From: Nitrosomonadaceae bacterium
Lineage (GTDB): Bacteria > Pseudomonadota > Gammaproteobacteria > Burkholderiales > Usitatibacteraceae
Direction of reading: 5' to 3'
Assembly: GCA_021300055.1 (NCBI GenBank)
Contig: JAJTHU010000035.1
Span: forward strand, 1-51,750
DNA: 51,750 nt
The notes below the pieces were generated by a model. It made no database searches. It was not told the origin of the DNA and saw only the letters and a list, made by a program, of their open reading frames with translations. Position numbers and translations under genes: made by a program. Below are positions 9,295 to 17,580 of this stretch, in pieces (positions within the stretch are counted from its first letter, which is position 1; each line of letters starts with the position of its first letter).

Positions 9295-9485
9295 CCCGTG
9301 CTGTTAGGGTTGCTCTGGGCCGATAGCTGCTTTATCGCGCGCTCGTACTCCCAAAGTTCTTCCTCGTAAATGTCCATCACACAAGGAATACACCCCGTGC
9401 CACAGCACTCGTGTGGCTCGGGCTTGCGCGGCGGCTTGGGTAACGCAGGAGAAGGCTCGGGCTGGGGCTGAGTTTCGGCGGTCAT
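9291..9485 (-). CDS. Small Cys-rich oxidoreductase-like domain protein
   Basis: This protein of 64 residues has a proline-rich first half and then a compact motif, CCGTGCIPCVMDIYEEEL, with four cysteines followed by an acidic/aromatic helix. This matches the short oxidoreductase-like domain (Pfam Oxidored-like) found as small proteins in proteobacteria and at the N-terminus of some eukaryotic oxidoreductases; the function is not known. The cysteines could bind a metal or form disulfides. Its stop overlaps the ggt start, so the two are co-translated. Transcription probably starts in the 118 bases after the tctA end, though I see no clear promoter there. Confidence 0.75.
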   Translation of the reverse strand: MTAETQPQPEPSPALPKPPRKPEPHECCGTGCIPCVMDIYEEELWEYERAIKQLSAQSNPNSTG

Positions 9486-9603
9486 GCTCGCATTTTACGC
9501 GAGCGAAATTCAGCCCACTGGGCGTGGGGCACGGGAGACCAACTAGCTAGCGCTCGTCAGCCCCTTACCAGAGGCGCGGCCGACGCGGGGTTAATGCAGA
9601 TCG

Positions 9604-11109
9604 TCAATCCTCGACAAACGCCTCTTCGCGCTTCTTGCGAATCGCGGGCAACATGATGATGACCAGCAGCAGCAGCGCGATCCCAAGCAGTGTCGCTGAC
9701 AACGGGCGATTGATGAACGTCATCGGATCGCCACGTGACAGCAGCATTGCGCGACGGAGATTCTCTTCCATCATCGGCCCAAGGATGAAGCCGAGCAGCA
9801 GCGGCGCGGGTTCGCACTCAAGCTTGATGAAGATGTAGCCGATCATGCCAAACGCCGCTGTAACAACAACATCGAACGGGCTATTCGACAGAGAGTACAC
9901 ACCGATACAGCAGAACACCAAGATGGCGGGGTATAGCAAGCGATATGGAACCGTCAACAATTTGATCCACATACCAATGAGCGGCAAGTTGAGGATGACG
10001 AGCATCAAGTTGCCGATCCACATCGAAACGATCATGCCCCAGAACAATCCGGGCTTGTCGGTCATCACTTGCGGTCCCGGCTGAATTCCCTGGATGATCA
10101 TCGCCCCGACCATCAGTGCCATCACCGGGTTGGGCGGGATACCGAGCGTCAGCAGAGGAATAAACGATGTCTGCGCTGCGGCGTTGTTTGCCGATTCGGG
10201 CGCAGCCACACCACGGATATCACCCTTGCCGAACTGCGATGCGTCCTTAGCAATTTTCTTCTCTAGCGTATACGCAGAAAACGAACCCAGAACCGCGCCA
10301 CCGCCAGGAAGGATGCCCAACAACGAACCTAGGGCCGTACCGCGCAACACTGCAGGCGCTGCGTCCTTGATATCTTGTTTGGTTGGCAGCAGGTTCTTGA
10401 CCTTGTTGACGAATATTTCGCGCTCCTCGCCTTGCTCAAGATTCTTGATGATCTCTGCAAAACCAAACACCCCCATGGCCACCGCGACGAACCCGATCCC
10501 GTCCGACAGCTCCGGAATTGAGAAATTGAAACGCGCCATGCCCGAGTTGACGTCCGTGCCGACAAGACCCAACAGCAAACCGAGCAGGATCATGCCGATT
10601 GCCTTGATGACCGAGCCGTGCGCAAGAACAACTGCGGCAATCAGACCAAGTGTCATTAGCGAAAAATATTCGGCCGGGCCGAATTTGAATGCGATCTGAG
10701 CGAGCGGCGGCGCCGCGACGGCGAGCAAAACGGTAGCGACTGTGCCTGCAAAAAACGACCCCAGAGCCGCGATGCCAAGCGCGGCCCCAGCACGCCCTTT
10801 GCGCGCCATTTGGTAGCCATCTAGGGCGGTTACAACACTCGACGATTCGCCAGGCAGATTGACGAGAATCGCGGTGGTCGAGCCCCCGTACTGCGCGCCG
10901 TAATAGATGCCCGCCAGCATAATGAGCGCCAACTCAGGCTTGAGCGTGAACGTGGCAGGCAACAGCATCGCAATAGTTGCCACCGGGCCGATGCCCGGAA
11001 GAACGCCGATAAGCGTGCCTAGCAAGCATCCGAGCAAACAATAGAAAAGTGCTTCAGGCGTGAACGCAACCGAAAGACCTAACGAGAGATTCGCGATCAG
11101 TGATTCCAT
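9604..11109 (-). CDS. tctA: Tripartite tricarboxylate transporter, large membrane subunit TctA
   Basis: This is the large permease subunit of a TTT-family secondary transporter that takes up organic acids captured by a periplasmic TctC/Bug protein. It has 501 residues, the family length, with about 12 hydrophobic segments. The N-terminal signature GTLIGVLPGIGPVATIAM and the related second half-repeat (GSLLGILPGGGAVLGSF) are clear. The start has a GGGGGAG site and lies ten bases after the tctB stop. No TctC is encoded within the window, so the ligand cannot be inferred. The C-terminus is charged and cytoplasmic. Confidence 0.93.
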   Translation of the reverse strand: MESLIANLSLGLSVAFTPEALFYCLLGCLLGTLIGVLPGIGPVATIAMLLPATFTLKPELALIMLAGIYYGAQYGGSTTAILVNLPGESSSVVTALDGYQMARKGRAGAALGIAALGSFFAGTVATVLLAVAAPPLAQIAFKFGPAEYFSLMTLGLIAAVVLAHGSVIKAIGMILLGLLLGLVGTDVNSGMARFNFSIPELSDGIGFVAVAMGVFGFAEIIKNLEQGEEREIFVNKVKNLLPTKQDIKDAAPAVLRGTALGSLLGILPGGGAVLGSFSAYTLEKKIAKDASQFGKGDIRGVAAPESANNAAAQTSFIPLLTLGIPPNPVMALMVGAMIIQGIQPGPQVMTDKPGLFWGMIVSMWIGNLMLVILNLPLIGMWIKLLTVPYRLLYPAILVFCCIGVYSLSNSPFDVVVTAAFGMIGYIFIKLECEPAPLLLGFILGPMMEENLRRAMLLSRGDPMTFINRPLSATLLGIALLLLVIIMLPAIRKKREEAFVED

Positions 11110-11119
11110 GTCTCCCCCA

Positions 11120-11578
11120 TTAGCCGATGAATGCAGGCCAGATCGGGAACGGCAACTTCAAGCCATACACGAACACTGCGACCGAACCAACCGCTAGGAT
11201 CACGCCAGCGATCAACTGCTCTTTAAGCTTGAACTCGTGTCCGCCAAACGAAGAGAGGAGCACCAACACGATGATGGCGAGCGCAAGACCGATGTGCTTT
11301 ACCGTAAGCCCAAATACGATCACCGCACCCAGAATCCAAAAAATTGGCTTCCAAGCAAACTTGCTGACGGGGCCCCCGTCAGACAGAAACGACTTCACGC
11401 AGATGAAAACACCGAGCGCGCCCAGCACCAACCCGAGGTAGTACGGGAAGAAGCCGGGGCCCATGCGCCGACTATCTCCCATCGGATATTCGAAGTGCTT
11501 AACCACGTAGGCGAATGCAAACCCGATTAGGGCAAACATGACGCCAGCCCAAAAGTCTTTGGGATTGCGCAACCGCAT
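11120..11578 (-). CDS. tctB: Tripartite tricarboxylate transporter, small membrane subunit TctB
   Basis: This small subunit of 152 residues has four hydrophobic segments and the typical opening with FWAGVMFALIGFAFAY, then the GDSRRMGPGFFPYYLG signature of TctB proteins. The ATG at 11578 has a strong GGAGGAG ribosome site. It is the first gene of the tctB-tctA pair and diverges from the EamA transporter; the 215 bases between them must hold both promoters, which I could not resolve. A TctC-type binding protein, normally encoded beside the pair, is missing. Confidence 0.9.
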   Translation of the reverse strand: MRLRNPKDFWAGVMFALIGFAFAYVVKHFEYPMGDSRRMGPGFFPYYLGLVLGALGVFICVKSFLSDGGPVSKFAWKPIFWILGAVIVFGLTVKHIGLALAIIVLVLLSSFGGHEFKLKEQLIAGVILAVGSVAVFVYGLKLPFPIWPAFIG

Positions 11579-11793
11579 GAGTTCTCCTCCATCTGTGCGT
11601 AGGGCCGTGCAGCCTTGGGTCTGTCACGACGTGGGTACCACGGCGCGTGCAAGGTCTGCGAGGATCGCGCAGACTGCCGCTTTGTTATGAGGCCGATTGT
11701 ACCCGCAGTTGAGTTTGCTTCGCCAGTCTGACGTTCGGCTGACCACATGCTCAGATGCGCTCCCGCCGTGCGCGCCACGCATAATGCACCGCA

Positions 11794-12687
11794 ATGAGTC
11801 ATTCGAATAACACCGTCTCGCTTCGCGATGCGCCCGCGTGGCTATCGATCGCACCGGCCGCGTTTGTCTTCTTGTGGAGTACGGGGTTCGTCGGGATGCG
11901 CTTCGGGACCCCATTTGCCGAGCCTTTTACGTTCATGGCTTGGCGTATGTTGCTCGTCGTGGCGTTACTCGGCACTGCGGCCATTGTTTTTCGTGCGCCC
12001 TGGCCCAAGGGCACGAACATACTGCACTGCATCATTGCGGGTCTACTGGTGCACGCCTGCTACCTCTCGGGCGTGCTGTATGCAATTCGTCTCGGCATGC
12101 CGTTGGGTTACGTTGCACTCATCGCCGGATTGCAACCGATACTCACCGCAGTCATTGGCGGGGTCTGGTTGGTAGAGCGTCTCACACCACGCCAGTGGCT
12201 CGGTATGGGGCTTGGCATTGCGGGCGTCATCTTGGTGGTGACGAGCAAGCATATCGGTGGCAGCGTCTCATTTGCAGCGCTTGCGTGTGCCGCCGTTGGC
12301 TTGCTCGGCATCACGTTCGGCACGCTTTACCAAAAGCGCTTCTGCACCGACATCGACTTGCGCACCGGCGGCGTGTGGCAGTTCAGCGCCACGGGCATCG
12401 CCCTCACCCTACTTGCCTTTGCGTTTGAGTCTCGAGAGGTGTCTTGGACCCCGCAATTCATCGGCGCGCTACTGTGGTTAGTGGTTGCGCTGTCCATCGG
12501 CGCGATCTCCCTCTTGTACGTGATGATTCGACACGGCCAGACCGCGAGTGTGACCAGCCTGTTCTTCTTGACACCTGCTGTGACGGCCGTGATGGCTTGG
12601 CTGCTTTTTAGCGAGGCCCTTCCGTTGCTCGCCATCGTAGGTCTGGCAGCCTCGGGGGCTGGTGTCTATTTGGTCATGAAAAAGTAA
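11794..12687 (+). CDS. EamA/DMT-superfamily transporter
   Basis: This is an inner-membrane protein of 297 residues with ten predicted helices arranged as two EamA repeats. The first repeat carries FLWSTGFVGMRFGTPF and a GYVALIAGLQPILTAVIGG helix; the second ends in TSLFFLTPAVTAVMAWLLFSE followed by a final helix. Members export amino acids, metabolites or drugs, and the substrate cannot be told from sequence. A hairpin repeat begins 11 bases after the stop codon. The gene diverges from tctBA, but nothing links their functions beyond position. Confidence 0.9.
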   Translation: MSHSNNTVSLRDAPAWLSIAPAAFVFLWSTGFVGMRFGTPFAEPFTFMAWRMLLVVALLGTAAIVFRAPWPKGTNILHCIIAGLLVHACYLSGVLYAIRLGMPLGYVALIAGLQPILTAVIGGVWLVERLTPRQWLGMGLGIAGVILVVTSKHIGGSVSFAALACAAVGLLGITFGTLYQKRFCTDIDLRTGGVWQFSATGIALTLLAFAFESREVSWTPQFIGALLWLVVALSIGAISLLYVMIRHGQTASVTSLFFLTPAVTAVMAWLLFSEALPLLAIVGLAASGAGVYLVMKK

Positions 12688-12697
12688 ACTGCCCATT

Positions 12698-12739
12698 TGA
12701 CGAGCTGTTTCGAGCACTTTTGCCCGAAAACGCCCGTCA
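12698..12739 (+). repeat. Intergenic hairpin repeat, copy 2
   Basis: TGACGAGCTGTTTCG (12698-12712) pairs in 12 of 15 positions with CGAAAACGCCCGTCA (12725-12739). The loop AGCACTTTTGCC resembles the copy-1 loop. It begins 11 bases after the EamA transporter stop and about 180 bases before the next gene. The GTCAATG following the core is also shared with copy 1. Confidence 0.6.
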
Positions 12740-12922
12740 ATGCTTGTGTTTGTACTTGGTTACTTGCTGTTTGCTCGGCGTGTGCAGCGGGCGGACTGCT
12801 AGAATCCGAGCCATCGCGCACTGCGTTGCTGGTGCACTAGGGCGCGCAGATCGCACAGCCACCAAACATACCCCTTGGCTGGGCGGTGCTCTTTCGACCC
12901 ACGTTTTGATTCTGAGGTCACC

Positions 12923-13462
12923 ATGCGAACCGCTGAGCAACTTCTCGTCCAATACGCCGCCTACCACCGCGATCGTCGCAACATCGCGACGCACTTTGTT
13001 GGCGTCCCGGTCATTGTGTTCTCTGTGGTGCTTGCCCTCGCACAAATTTCACTGGGCGCGGTGCACCTCGCTTGGGTCGGCATCGCGCTTGCTTCCGCTT
13101 GGTACATTTACCTCGATCGCACGCTCGGCGTTTGGATGTTGGCGTTCCTCGCATTGTGCGGCGCCGTCGCCTCCATCATCAGTGCAAAGACGGGCGTTGG
13201 ACTGGCACTTGTTATTGCGCTTGCGCTTTTCGTCGTCGGCTGGATCGCACAGTTCATCGGTCACAAGTACGAAGGAATGAAGCCTGCGTTTGTTGATGAC
13301 CTGATCGGCCTACTCGTTGGCCCCTTGTTTGTCACGTCGGAGGTGCTGTTCATACTCGGCATGAAACGTGAATTACAGCAGGCGATTGAGGCGCGGGTCG
13401 GCCCCACGATGGCTGCACGAGATGGCAAGCCCATCGGCCCGGCGTCATCCATGCACGCCTAA
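12923..13462 (+). CDS. Mpo1-like (DUF962/YGL010w) membrane protein
   Basis: This is a 179-residue membrane protein of the Mpo1 family. Yeast Mpo1 is an iron-dependent dioxygenase in alpha-oxidation of 2-hydroxy fatty acids. The two family blocks are visible: YHRDRRNIATHFVGVP near residue 15, then WIAQFIGHKYEGMKPAF followed by the GPLFVTSEVLF stretch. They supply the conserved histidines expected to hold iron. Four hydrophobic helices lie between and after them. I chose the ATG at 12923, which has a GAGGT ribosome site, over a longer frame starting at 12875. prmB follows 36 bases after it. Enzymatic activity in bacteria is inferred from the family only. Confidence 0.82.
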   Translation: MRTAEQLLVQYAAYHRDRRNIATHFVGVPVIVFSVVLALAQISLGAVHLAWVGIALASAWYIYLDRTLGVWMLAFLALCGAVASIISAKTGVGLALVIALALFVVGWIAQFIGHKYEGMKPAFVDDLIGLLVGPLFVTSEVLFILGMKRELQQAIEARVGPTMAARDGKPIGPASSMHA

Positions 13463-13498
13463 ACCATTCGCCGCCTCCTGCCTTCAAAGGGCTCTAGC

Positions 13499-14473
13499 AT
13501 GCCTAATCGCCCCACACTTGCTTCTCGCCCATCCGAAAATGAGGCTCAGAGTTCCGAATCAGAGTTGGGCATCTACGAAGTCGCGCGTCGCGAGCTCACT
13601 ACCGTTCGCGACTTACTGCGGTTCGCGGTCAGCCAGTTCACGGAGCAAAAGCTCTTCTTCGGGCACGGCTCAGCAACAGCGTTTGACGAAGCGGTCTACC
13701 TTGTCCTGCACACGCTGCACTTGCCGCTGGACCAACTCGAGCCATTCTTGGATGCGCGCCTCACCTCTGCTGAGCGCGATGCCGTACTCGGGATCATCGA
13801 ACGACGAGTGCGCGAACGCGTTCCCGCCGCGTATCTCACGCACGAGGCGTGGCTAGGCGATTACAAGTTCTATGTCGACAAACGTGTCATCGTGCCCCGC
13901 AGCTTCATCGCGGAGTTACTACGAGATGATCTAGCGCCTTGGGTTGAGAACCCGCGCGCAGTCGGTCGCGTGCTCGACTTGTGTACTGGTTCGGGGTGCC
14001 TAGCTATCCTAGCAGCGCTCTCGTTTCCCCACGCAACGGTCGATGCTGTCGATGTATCTCTCGATGCGCTAGAAGTCGCCAAGAAAAACGTACGCGACTA
14101 TGGCCTCGAGAACCGCATCAATCTTGTCGCTTCAGATCTGTACGAATCGCTCGGTGCCAAGCACTACGACATCATTCTGACCAACCCCCCTTACGTCACT
14201 GGCGAGTCGATGGCGCGCTTGCCCGAGGAGTACCGGCGAGAGCCTGAGATTGCACTCGCGTCAGGCGAAGATGGCCTCGATCACATACGCACCATCATGG
14301 AATTCGCCACGCGGCACTTGTATGCCAACGGCATTATCGTCGTCGAGGTTGGCTTTAATCGAGAGGGTGTCGAACAGGCATTCCCCAAGATTCCACTCAC
14401 GTGGGCAGAAACGAGTGTCGGCGACGAGGTGGTGTTTATTGTCGACCGCGAAACACTGGTCGCTAATCAGTAG
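13499..14473 (+). CDS. prmB: Ribosomal protein uL3 N5-glutamine methyltransferase
   Basis: This enzyme methylates a glutamine of ribosomal protein L3 with S-adenosylmethionine. The 324-residue protein has the helical N-terminal substrate domain, the SAM-binding VLDLCTGSGCLAIL motif, and the catalytic NPPYV at residues 229-233. The region before the SAM site (KRVIVPRSFIAELL) has the PRSxIAEL form seen in PrmB, which separates it from PrmC. The start has an AAAGGG site. The first 25 residues are a low-complexity extension. It converges on rluB, another ribosome-modifying enzyme, with 25 bases between the stops. Confidence 0.9.
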   Translation: MPNRPTLASRPSENEAQSSESELGIYEVARRELTTVRDLLRFAVSQFTEQKLFFGHGSATAFDEAVYLVLHTLHLPLDQLEPFLDARLTSAERDAVLGIIERRVRERVPAAYLTHEAWLGDYKFYVDKRVIVPRSFIAELLRDDLAPWVENPRAVGRVLDLCTGSGCLAILAALSFPHATVDAVDVSLDALEVAKKNVRDYGLENRINLVASDLYESLGAKHYDIILTNPPYVTGESMARLPEEYRREPEIALASGEDGLDHIRTIMEFATRHLYANGIIVVEVGFNREGVEQAFPKIPLTWAETSVGDEVVFIVDRETLVANQ

Positions 14474-14487
14474 CTGCTGCGACCCCG

Positions 14488-14503
14488 GCTAGCGCACGCT
14501 AGC
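14488..14503. terminator. Short hairpin at the prmB/rluB convergence
   Basis: GCTAGCG (14488-14494) and CGCTAGC (14497-14503) form a perfect seven-base-pair stem with a two-base loop across the 25-base gap and the end of rluB. No T-run follows on either strand. It is a candidate weak bidirectional terminator. Confidence 0.3.
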
Positions 14504-16664
14504 GATTGCCGATGTTGTCGTCGTCAAAATCCGGTGGCCGCACACCCGCGGTGTTACCACGCTCTTTGTTTTCAGCGCGCTCTTTGCTGTCAGCCCGCTC
14601 ACCGCGATTGCCGCGATTCGATTCGTTTCCTTGCGCTGCATCTGGTGTAGATGCACCCTCCGCACGCCCACTGCGTCCGCGACGGCGGCGCGAGCGCTTT
14701 GACCGCTGAGTGTTGGATCCGCTTGGGCCATTTGTGCCTTGCGCGTCAGAGTCAGCGCGAGCTGCAACGGGTGCGCCGTCGGTTGTACTCGCACCCCCGG
14801 CTCTCGCAATTGCGTTCGATGCGCTTGATGCACCGTCACGATCCGCGCGGCCTTTGCCGCGCTTGAATCGGCGATTGCGACTCCGCCGCGGCGCATTCTG
14901 GCCGTCCTCGCTTGTGCCTGGGGCGCGCATCACTCCGTCGGGCGATAGCGAAGCGTCCTCTTGGCTCTCGCCAGCAACGGGGGCAATGCCTGCACGCAAA
15001 TCACCAGCCCCATGTTTGCTGCGCCCTTTGCGGCCGCGACGTCGCCGGTCGTTGCGACCTTCCGAGCTGCTGCCTTCGAGCCGAGGTTGCGCGGCGCCGA
15101 GCTCATCGACCGCAGCCACCGCGTCCGGATAACCATCATCCGCGAGCGGATCAAAGTCACGCCCAGGAGCAGCTTGTCGTGGGTGCGGCGCAGATGGCGC
15201 TGCGGCGAGCGTCGGCAGTTGCCCGATACGTCCTTCGACTTCCATTCCTACCCACTTGAGTACCGCACGTACCTGCGAAGGGTCGAGTTCCATCATGCGG
15301 CCGCGGGTAAGGCGCGGCGGCAAACCGATCTTGCCGAAACGTACGCGCATGAGTCGCGACACCGTGAGTCCCACGGCCTCGAACATCTTGCGCACTTCGC
15401 GGTTGCGCCCCTCGCGGAGCACCACGTGGTACCACTGGTTCACACCCTCACCACCGCGCTTTTCGATGCGATCAAACTTTGCGGGCCGCTCATCTGCAGC
15501 TGGATCAATCACATCATCCGTGTCGTCAGCATCTTCATCGTCTTCATCGCGCGGTTCAGCGGCAATGCTGACACCGTCCAGCAAACGCTGTGTTTGCTCT
15601 TCGGTGAGTTCACCTAGCAATCGCACCGCATACTCACGTTCAACTTCATAGCGTGGATGCATCAGCCGATTAGCGAGCTCGCCGCTGGTCGTGAAGATCA
15701 GCAGGCCCGAGGTATTGATGTCGAGCCGACCGACGGACATCCACTTGCCGGTCTCGACGCGCGGTAGGTTGTCGAATACCGTCACCCGATTGCCAGGATC
15801 GCTGGTGGTGACAATCTCGCCCTCTGGCTTGTGATAGAGAAGCACACGCGGCAACTCTTCGCCGAATTTAAGTTTTACCGGGCGATGATCAATCATCACC
15901 GCGTCAGCTGGCGAGACACTCGTGCCCGTCGTCGCGACGATGCCGTTCACCATGACGCGGCCCGATTGAATCAAAATCTCCATGTCACGGCGCGAGCCGT
16001 GTCCCGATTGCGCGAGCACCTTGTGCAAGCGCTCGCGCTTGACCTTCGCTTCATTGGCGAGGGCCTCTGCAAACTGCCCGGACTTGGTCTCGTCCCCCCA
16101 GCGACGCAACTCGGCAACCTCAGAGATCAAGGCGGGACGCGCCGCCCCACCGCGCACCGTCGCCGGCGCGGGCGCCTTGCGGAACGGTGTGTTCTTTCCC
16201 CCACGGTTGCGGCGCGCCTTCTTCGCGTGCCCTGTATTGCCCAAGTCGCTGCGATTACCGTCACCAACAGGTCCGGCAAAGCCAGGTAAGGTGTTACCAA
16301 CAGACTCGGGATTGCTTATAGCTGGCCTGCCCCGCGCGCCGCCACGCCCGCGCTTGCCTGCTGCGCCCGGACCACCAACACGGTTGCCCGCATTTTCGCC
16401 AGCTGCGCCGCGGCGTCCGCGACCAGCGCCTTCGACGCGATTGCCTCGTTCTGCGCGTGGTCCTGCTTTACCACGACGTGGGTTGGCTCGACCGCGCTTG
16501 TTGCCGTCCAAGACCGCACCATCCTTGGCTGTCCGACTACGCCCTCGTTTCTTTTTGCCACGGCCCGAAGGGTCGATCGCCTCGATGACCTCTTTTTCCT
16601 CACCAATGTAGCGACCATCGACATAGCCGCGCGCGGCAACGCGAATGACGACTTTCTTACTCAT
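14499..16664 (-). CDS. rluB: 23S rRNA pseudouridine synthase RluB with long disordered tails
   Basis: This enzyme converts U2605 (E. coli numbering) of 23S rRNA to pseudouridine. The S4 RNA-binding domain spans about residues 208-260 (RLHKVLAQSGHGSRRDME) and the synthase domain about 272-465, with catalytic D315 in GRLDINTSGLLI. Three parts are unusual. Residues 32-175 are a Gly/Arg/Lys-rich disordered tail, an acidic insert at about 370-393 sits inside the catalytic domain (EDDEDADDTDD), and roughly 250 residues after the core are basic and low-complexity. The 721-residue length is more than twice that of E. coli RluB (about 290). The start overlaps the scpB stop as ATGA. Core assignment is secure; the tail function is unknown. 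Confidence 0.92.
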   Translation of the reverse strand: MSKKVVIRVAARGYVDGRYIGEEKEVIEAIDPSGRGKKKRGRSRTAKDGAVLDGNKRGRANPRRGKAGPRAERGNRVEGAGRGRRGAAGENAGNRVGGPGAAGKRGRGGARGRPAISNPESVGNTLPGFAGPVGDGNRSDLGNTGHAKKARRNRGGKNTPFRKAPAPATVRGGAARPALISEVAELRRWGDETKSGQFAEALANEAKVKRERLHKVLAQSGHGSRRDMEILIQSGRVMVNGIVATTGTSVSPADAVMIDHRPVKLKFGEELPRVLLYHKPEGEIVTTSDPGNRVTVFDNLPRVETGKWMSVGRLDINTSGLLIFTTSGELANRLMHPRYEVEREYAVRLLGELTEEQTQRLLDGVSIAAEPRDEDDEDADDTDDVIDPAADERPAKFDRIEKRGGEGVNQWYHVVLREGRNREVRKMFEAVGLTVSRLMRVRFGKIGLPPRLTRGRMMELDPSQVRAVLKWVGMEVEGRIGQLPTLAAAPSAPHPRQAAPGRDFDPLADDGYPDAVAAVDELGAAQPRLEGSSSEGRNDRRRRGRKGRSKHGAGDLRAGIAPVAGESQEDASLSPDGVMRAPGTSEDGQNAPRRSRNRRFKRGKGRADRDGASSASNAIARAGGASTTDGAPVAARADSDAQGTNGPSGSNTQRSKRSRRRRGRSGRAEGASTPDAAQGNESNRGNRGERADSKERAENKERGNTAGVRPPDFDDDNIGNR

Positions 16665-17512
16665 GGTGAGGTTCCGCCAGGCGTTTCGTTGGACGATGCA
16701 GCGTCGGTCGACTCATCATGGGTAGCTGAATCGCCCGCGTCTGATCCGGAGGATTCCGCCACACTTTCGATGCCAGGGTCAGCGGCATCGCTCGACACCT
16801 CTAGACCCGGCAAGTCAGGTGACTCGCTGAGTCGTAAGGCGGCACCGGCTTGAGTCATGTCTAGCGTTGCTTGTAGCTCGTGGAGAGGTGGCAACTCATC
16901 TAACGAACGTAGATTTAGGTCGTCCAAGAAGTGTTTGGTTGTCGCAAATAAAGCTGGGCGGCCGACCGTTTCGCGGTGACCAATTTCGTCAATCCAACCT
17001 CGATCCTCAAGCGTCTTGAGGATGTGCGGGCTCACGGCTACGCCACGAATGTCTTCGATGTCTGCGCGTGTAACTGGCTGACGATAGGCGATGATGGCGA
17101 GCGTTTCGAGCACCGCGCGTGAATACTTCAGCGGCTTGTCGTTGCTCAGGCGGTCAAGATACTTTTGGTACTCTGGCCGAACGCGAAAACGATATCCGCC
17201 TGCGACCACGGCAAGCTCGACACTTCGCGATGCCCACTCGCCGCGTAATTCTTCTAGGAGAGTTCTGATTAGGTCAGCGTTGATCTGCCCCTCGAACAAG
17301 CGCCGCAATTCGTTAACCTGCATCGGCTCTGACGCGGCCATCAACGCGGCCTCGAGCGCGCGCTTGATCTCGTTAGCATCGATCGGTGTGTCGAAGGCCT
17401 GCGCCTCGGCGCTCACGTCGGACGACCCAAGCTCGGCGAGTGGCATTGCGTCGGCGCTCGGACCGTCGGTGGGCGACTCAAGATCAGCGGTGGCAGGTTC
17501 GGTGTGCATCAT
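16661..17512 (-). CDS. scpB: Segregation and condensation protein B
   Basis: This is the kite subunit of the SMC-ScpAB complex that organises and segregates chromosomes. The middle of the protein has the paired winged-helix fold of the family, starting at IKRALEAALMAASEPM and including KYSRAVLETLAIIAYRQP and TRADIEDIRGVAV, the strongest ScpB signature. At 283 residues it is longer than typical (about 200) because of an acidic Ser/Asp-rich N-terminus of about 45 residues and a similar C-terminal tail. The ATG at 17512 has a GAGAG site. It lies 68 bases after scpA and overlaps rluB by four bases. Confidence 0.92.
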   Translation of the reverse strand: MMHTEPATADLESPTDGPSADAMPLAELGSSDVSAEAQAFDTPIDANEIKRALEAALMAASEPMQVNELRRLFEGQINADLIRTLLEELRGEWASRSVELAVVAGGYRFRVRPEYQKYLDRLSNDKPLKYSRAVLETLAIIAYRQPVTRADIEDIRGVAVSPHILKTLEDRGWIDEIGHRETVGRPALFATTKHFLDDLNLRSLDELPPLHELQATLDMTQAGAALRLSESPDLPGLEVSSDAADPGIESVAESSGSDAGDSATHDESTDAASSNETPGGTSP

Positions 17513-17580
17513 TAAGAACTCTCAACAAAAATCTGTTCATTCATTGGGCGACGCTGTGCGCGCGGCGTCGCGGCAACGCA

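Noticed and set aside
14510..15160. The rluB tail coding region as a DNA repeat or array
   Set aside because: The repeats are short, irregular and codon-in-frame (Arg/Gly/Asn runs), as expected for a low-complexity protein tail rather than a DNA array.
14961..15617. A 218-codon plus-strand frame opposite rluB
   Set aside because: It overlaps the highly G+C-rich tail and catalytic region of rluB, where spurious frames are expected, and has no ribosome site or domain.
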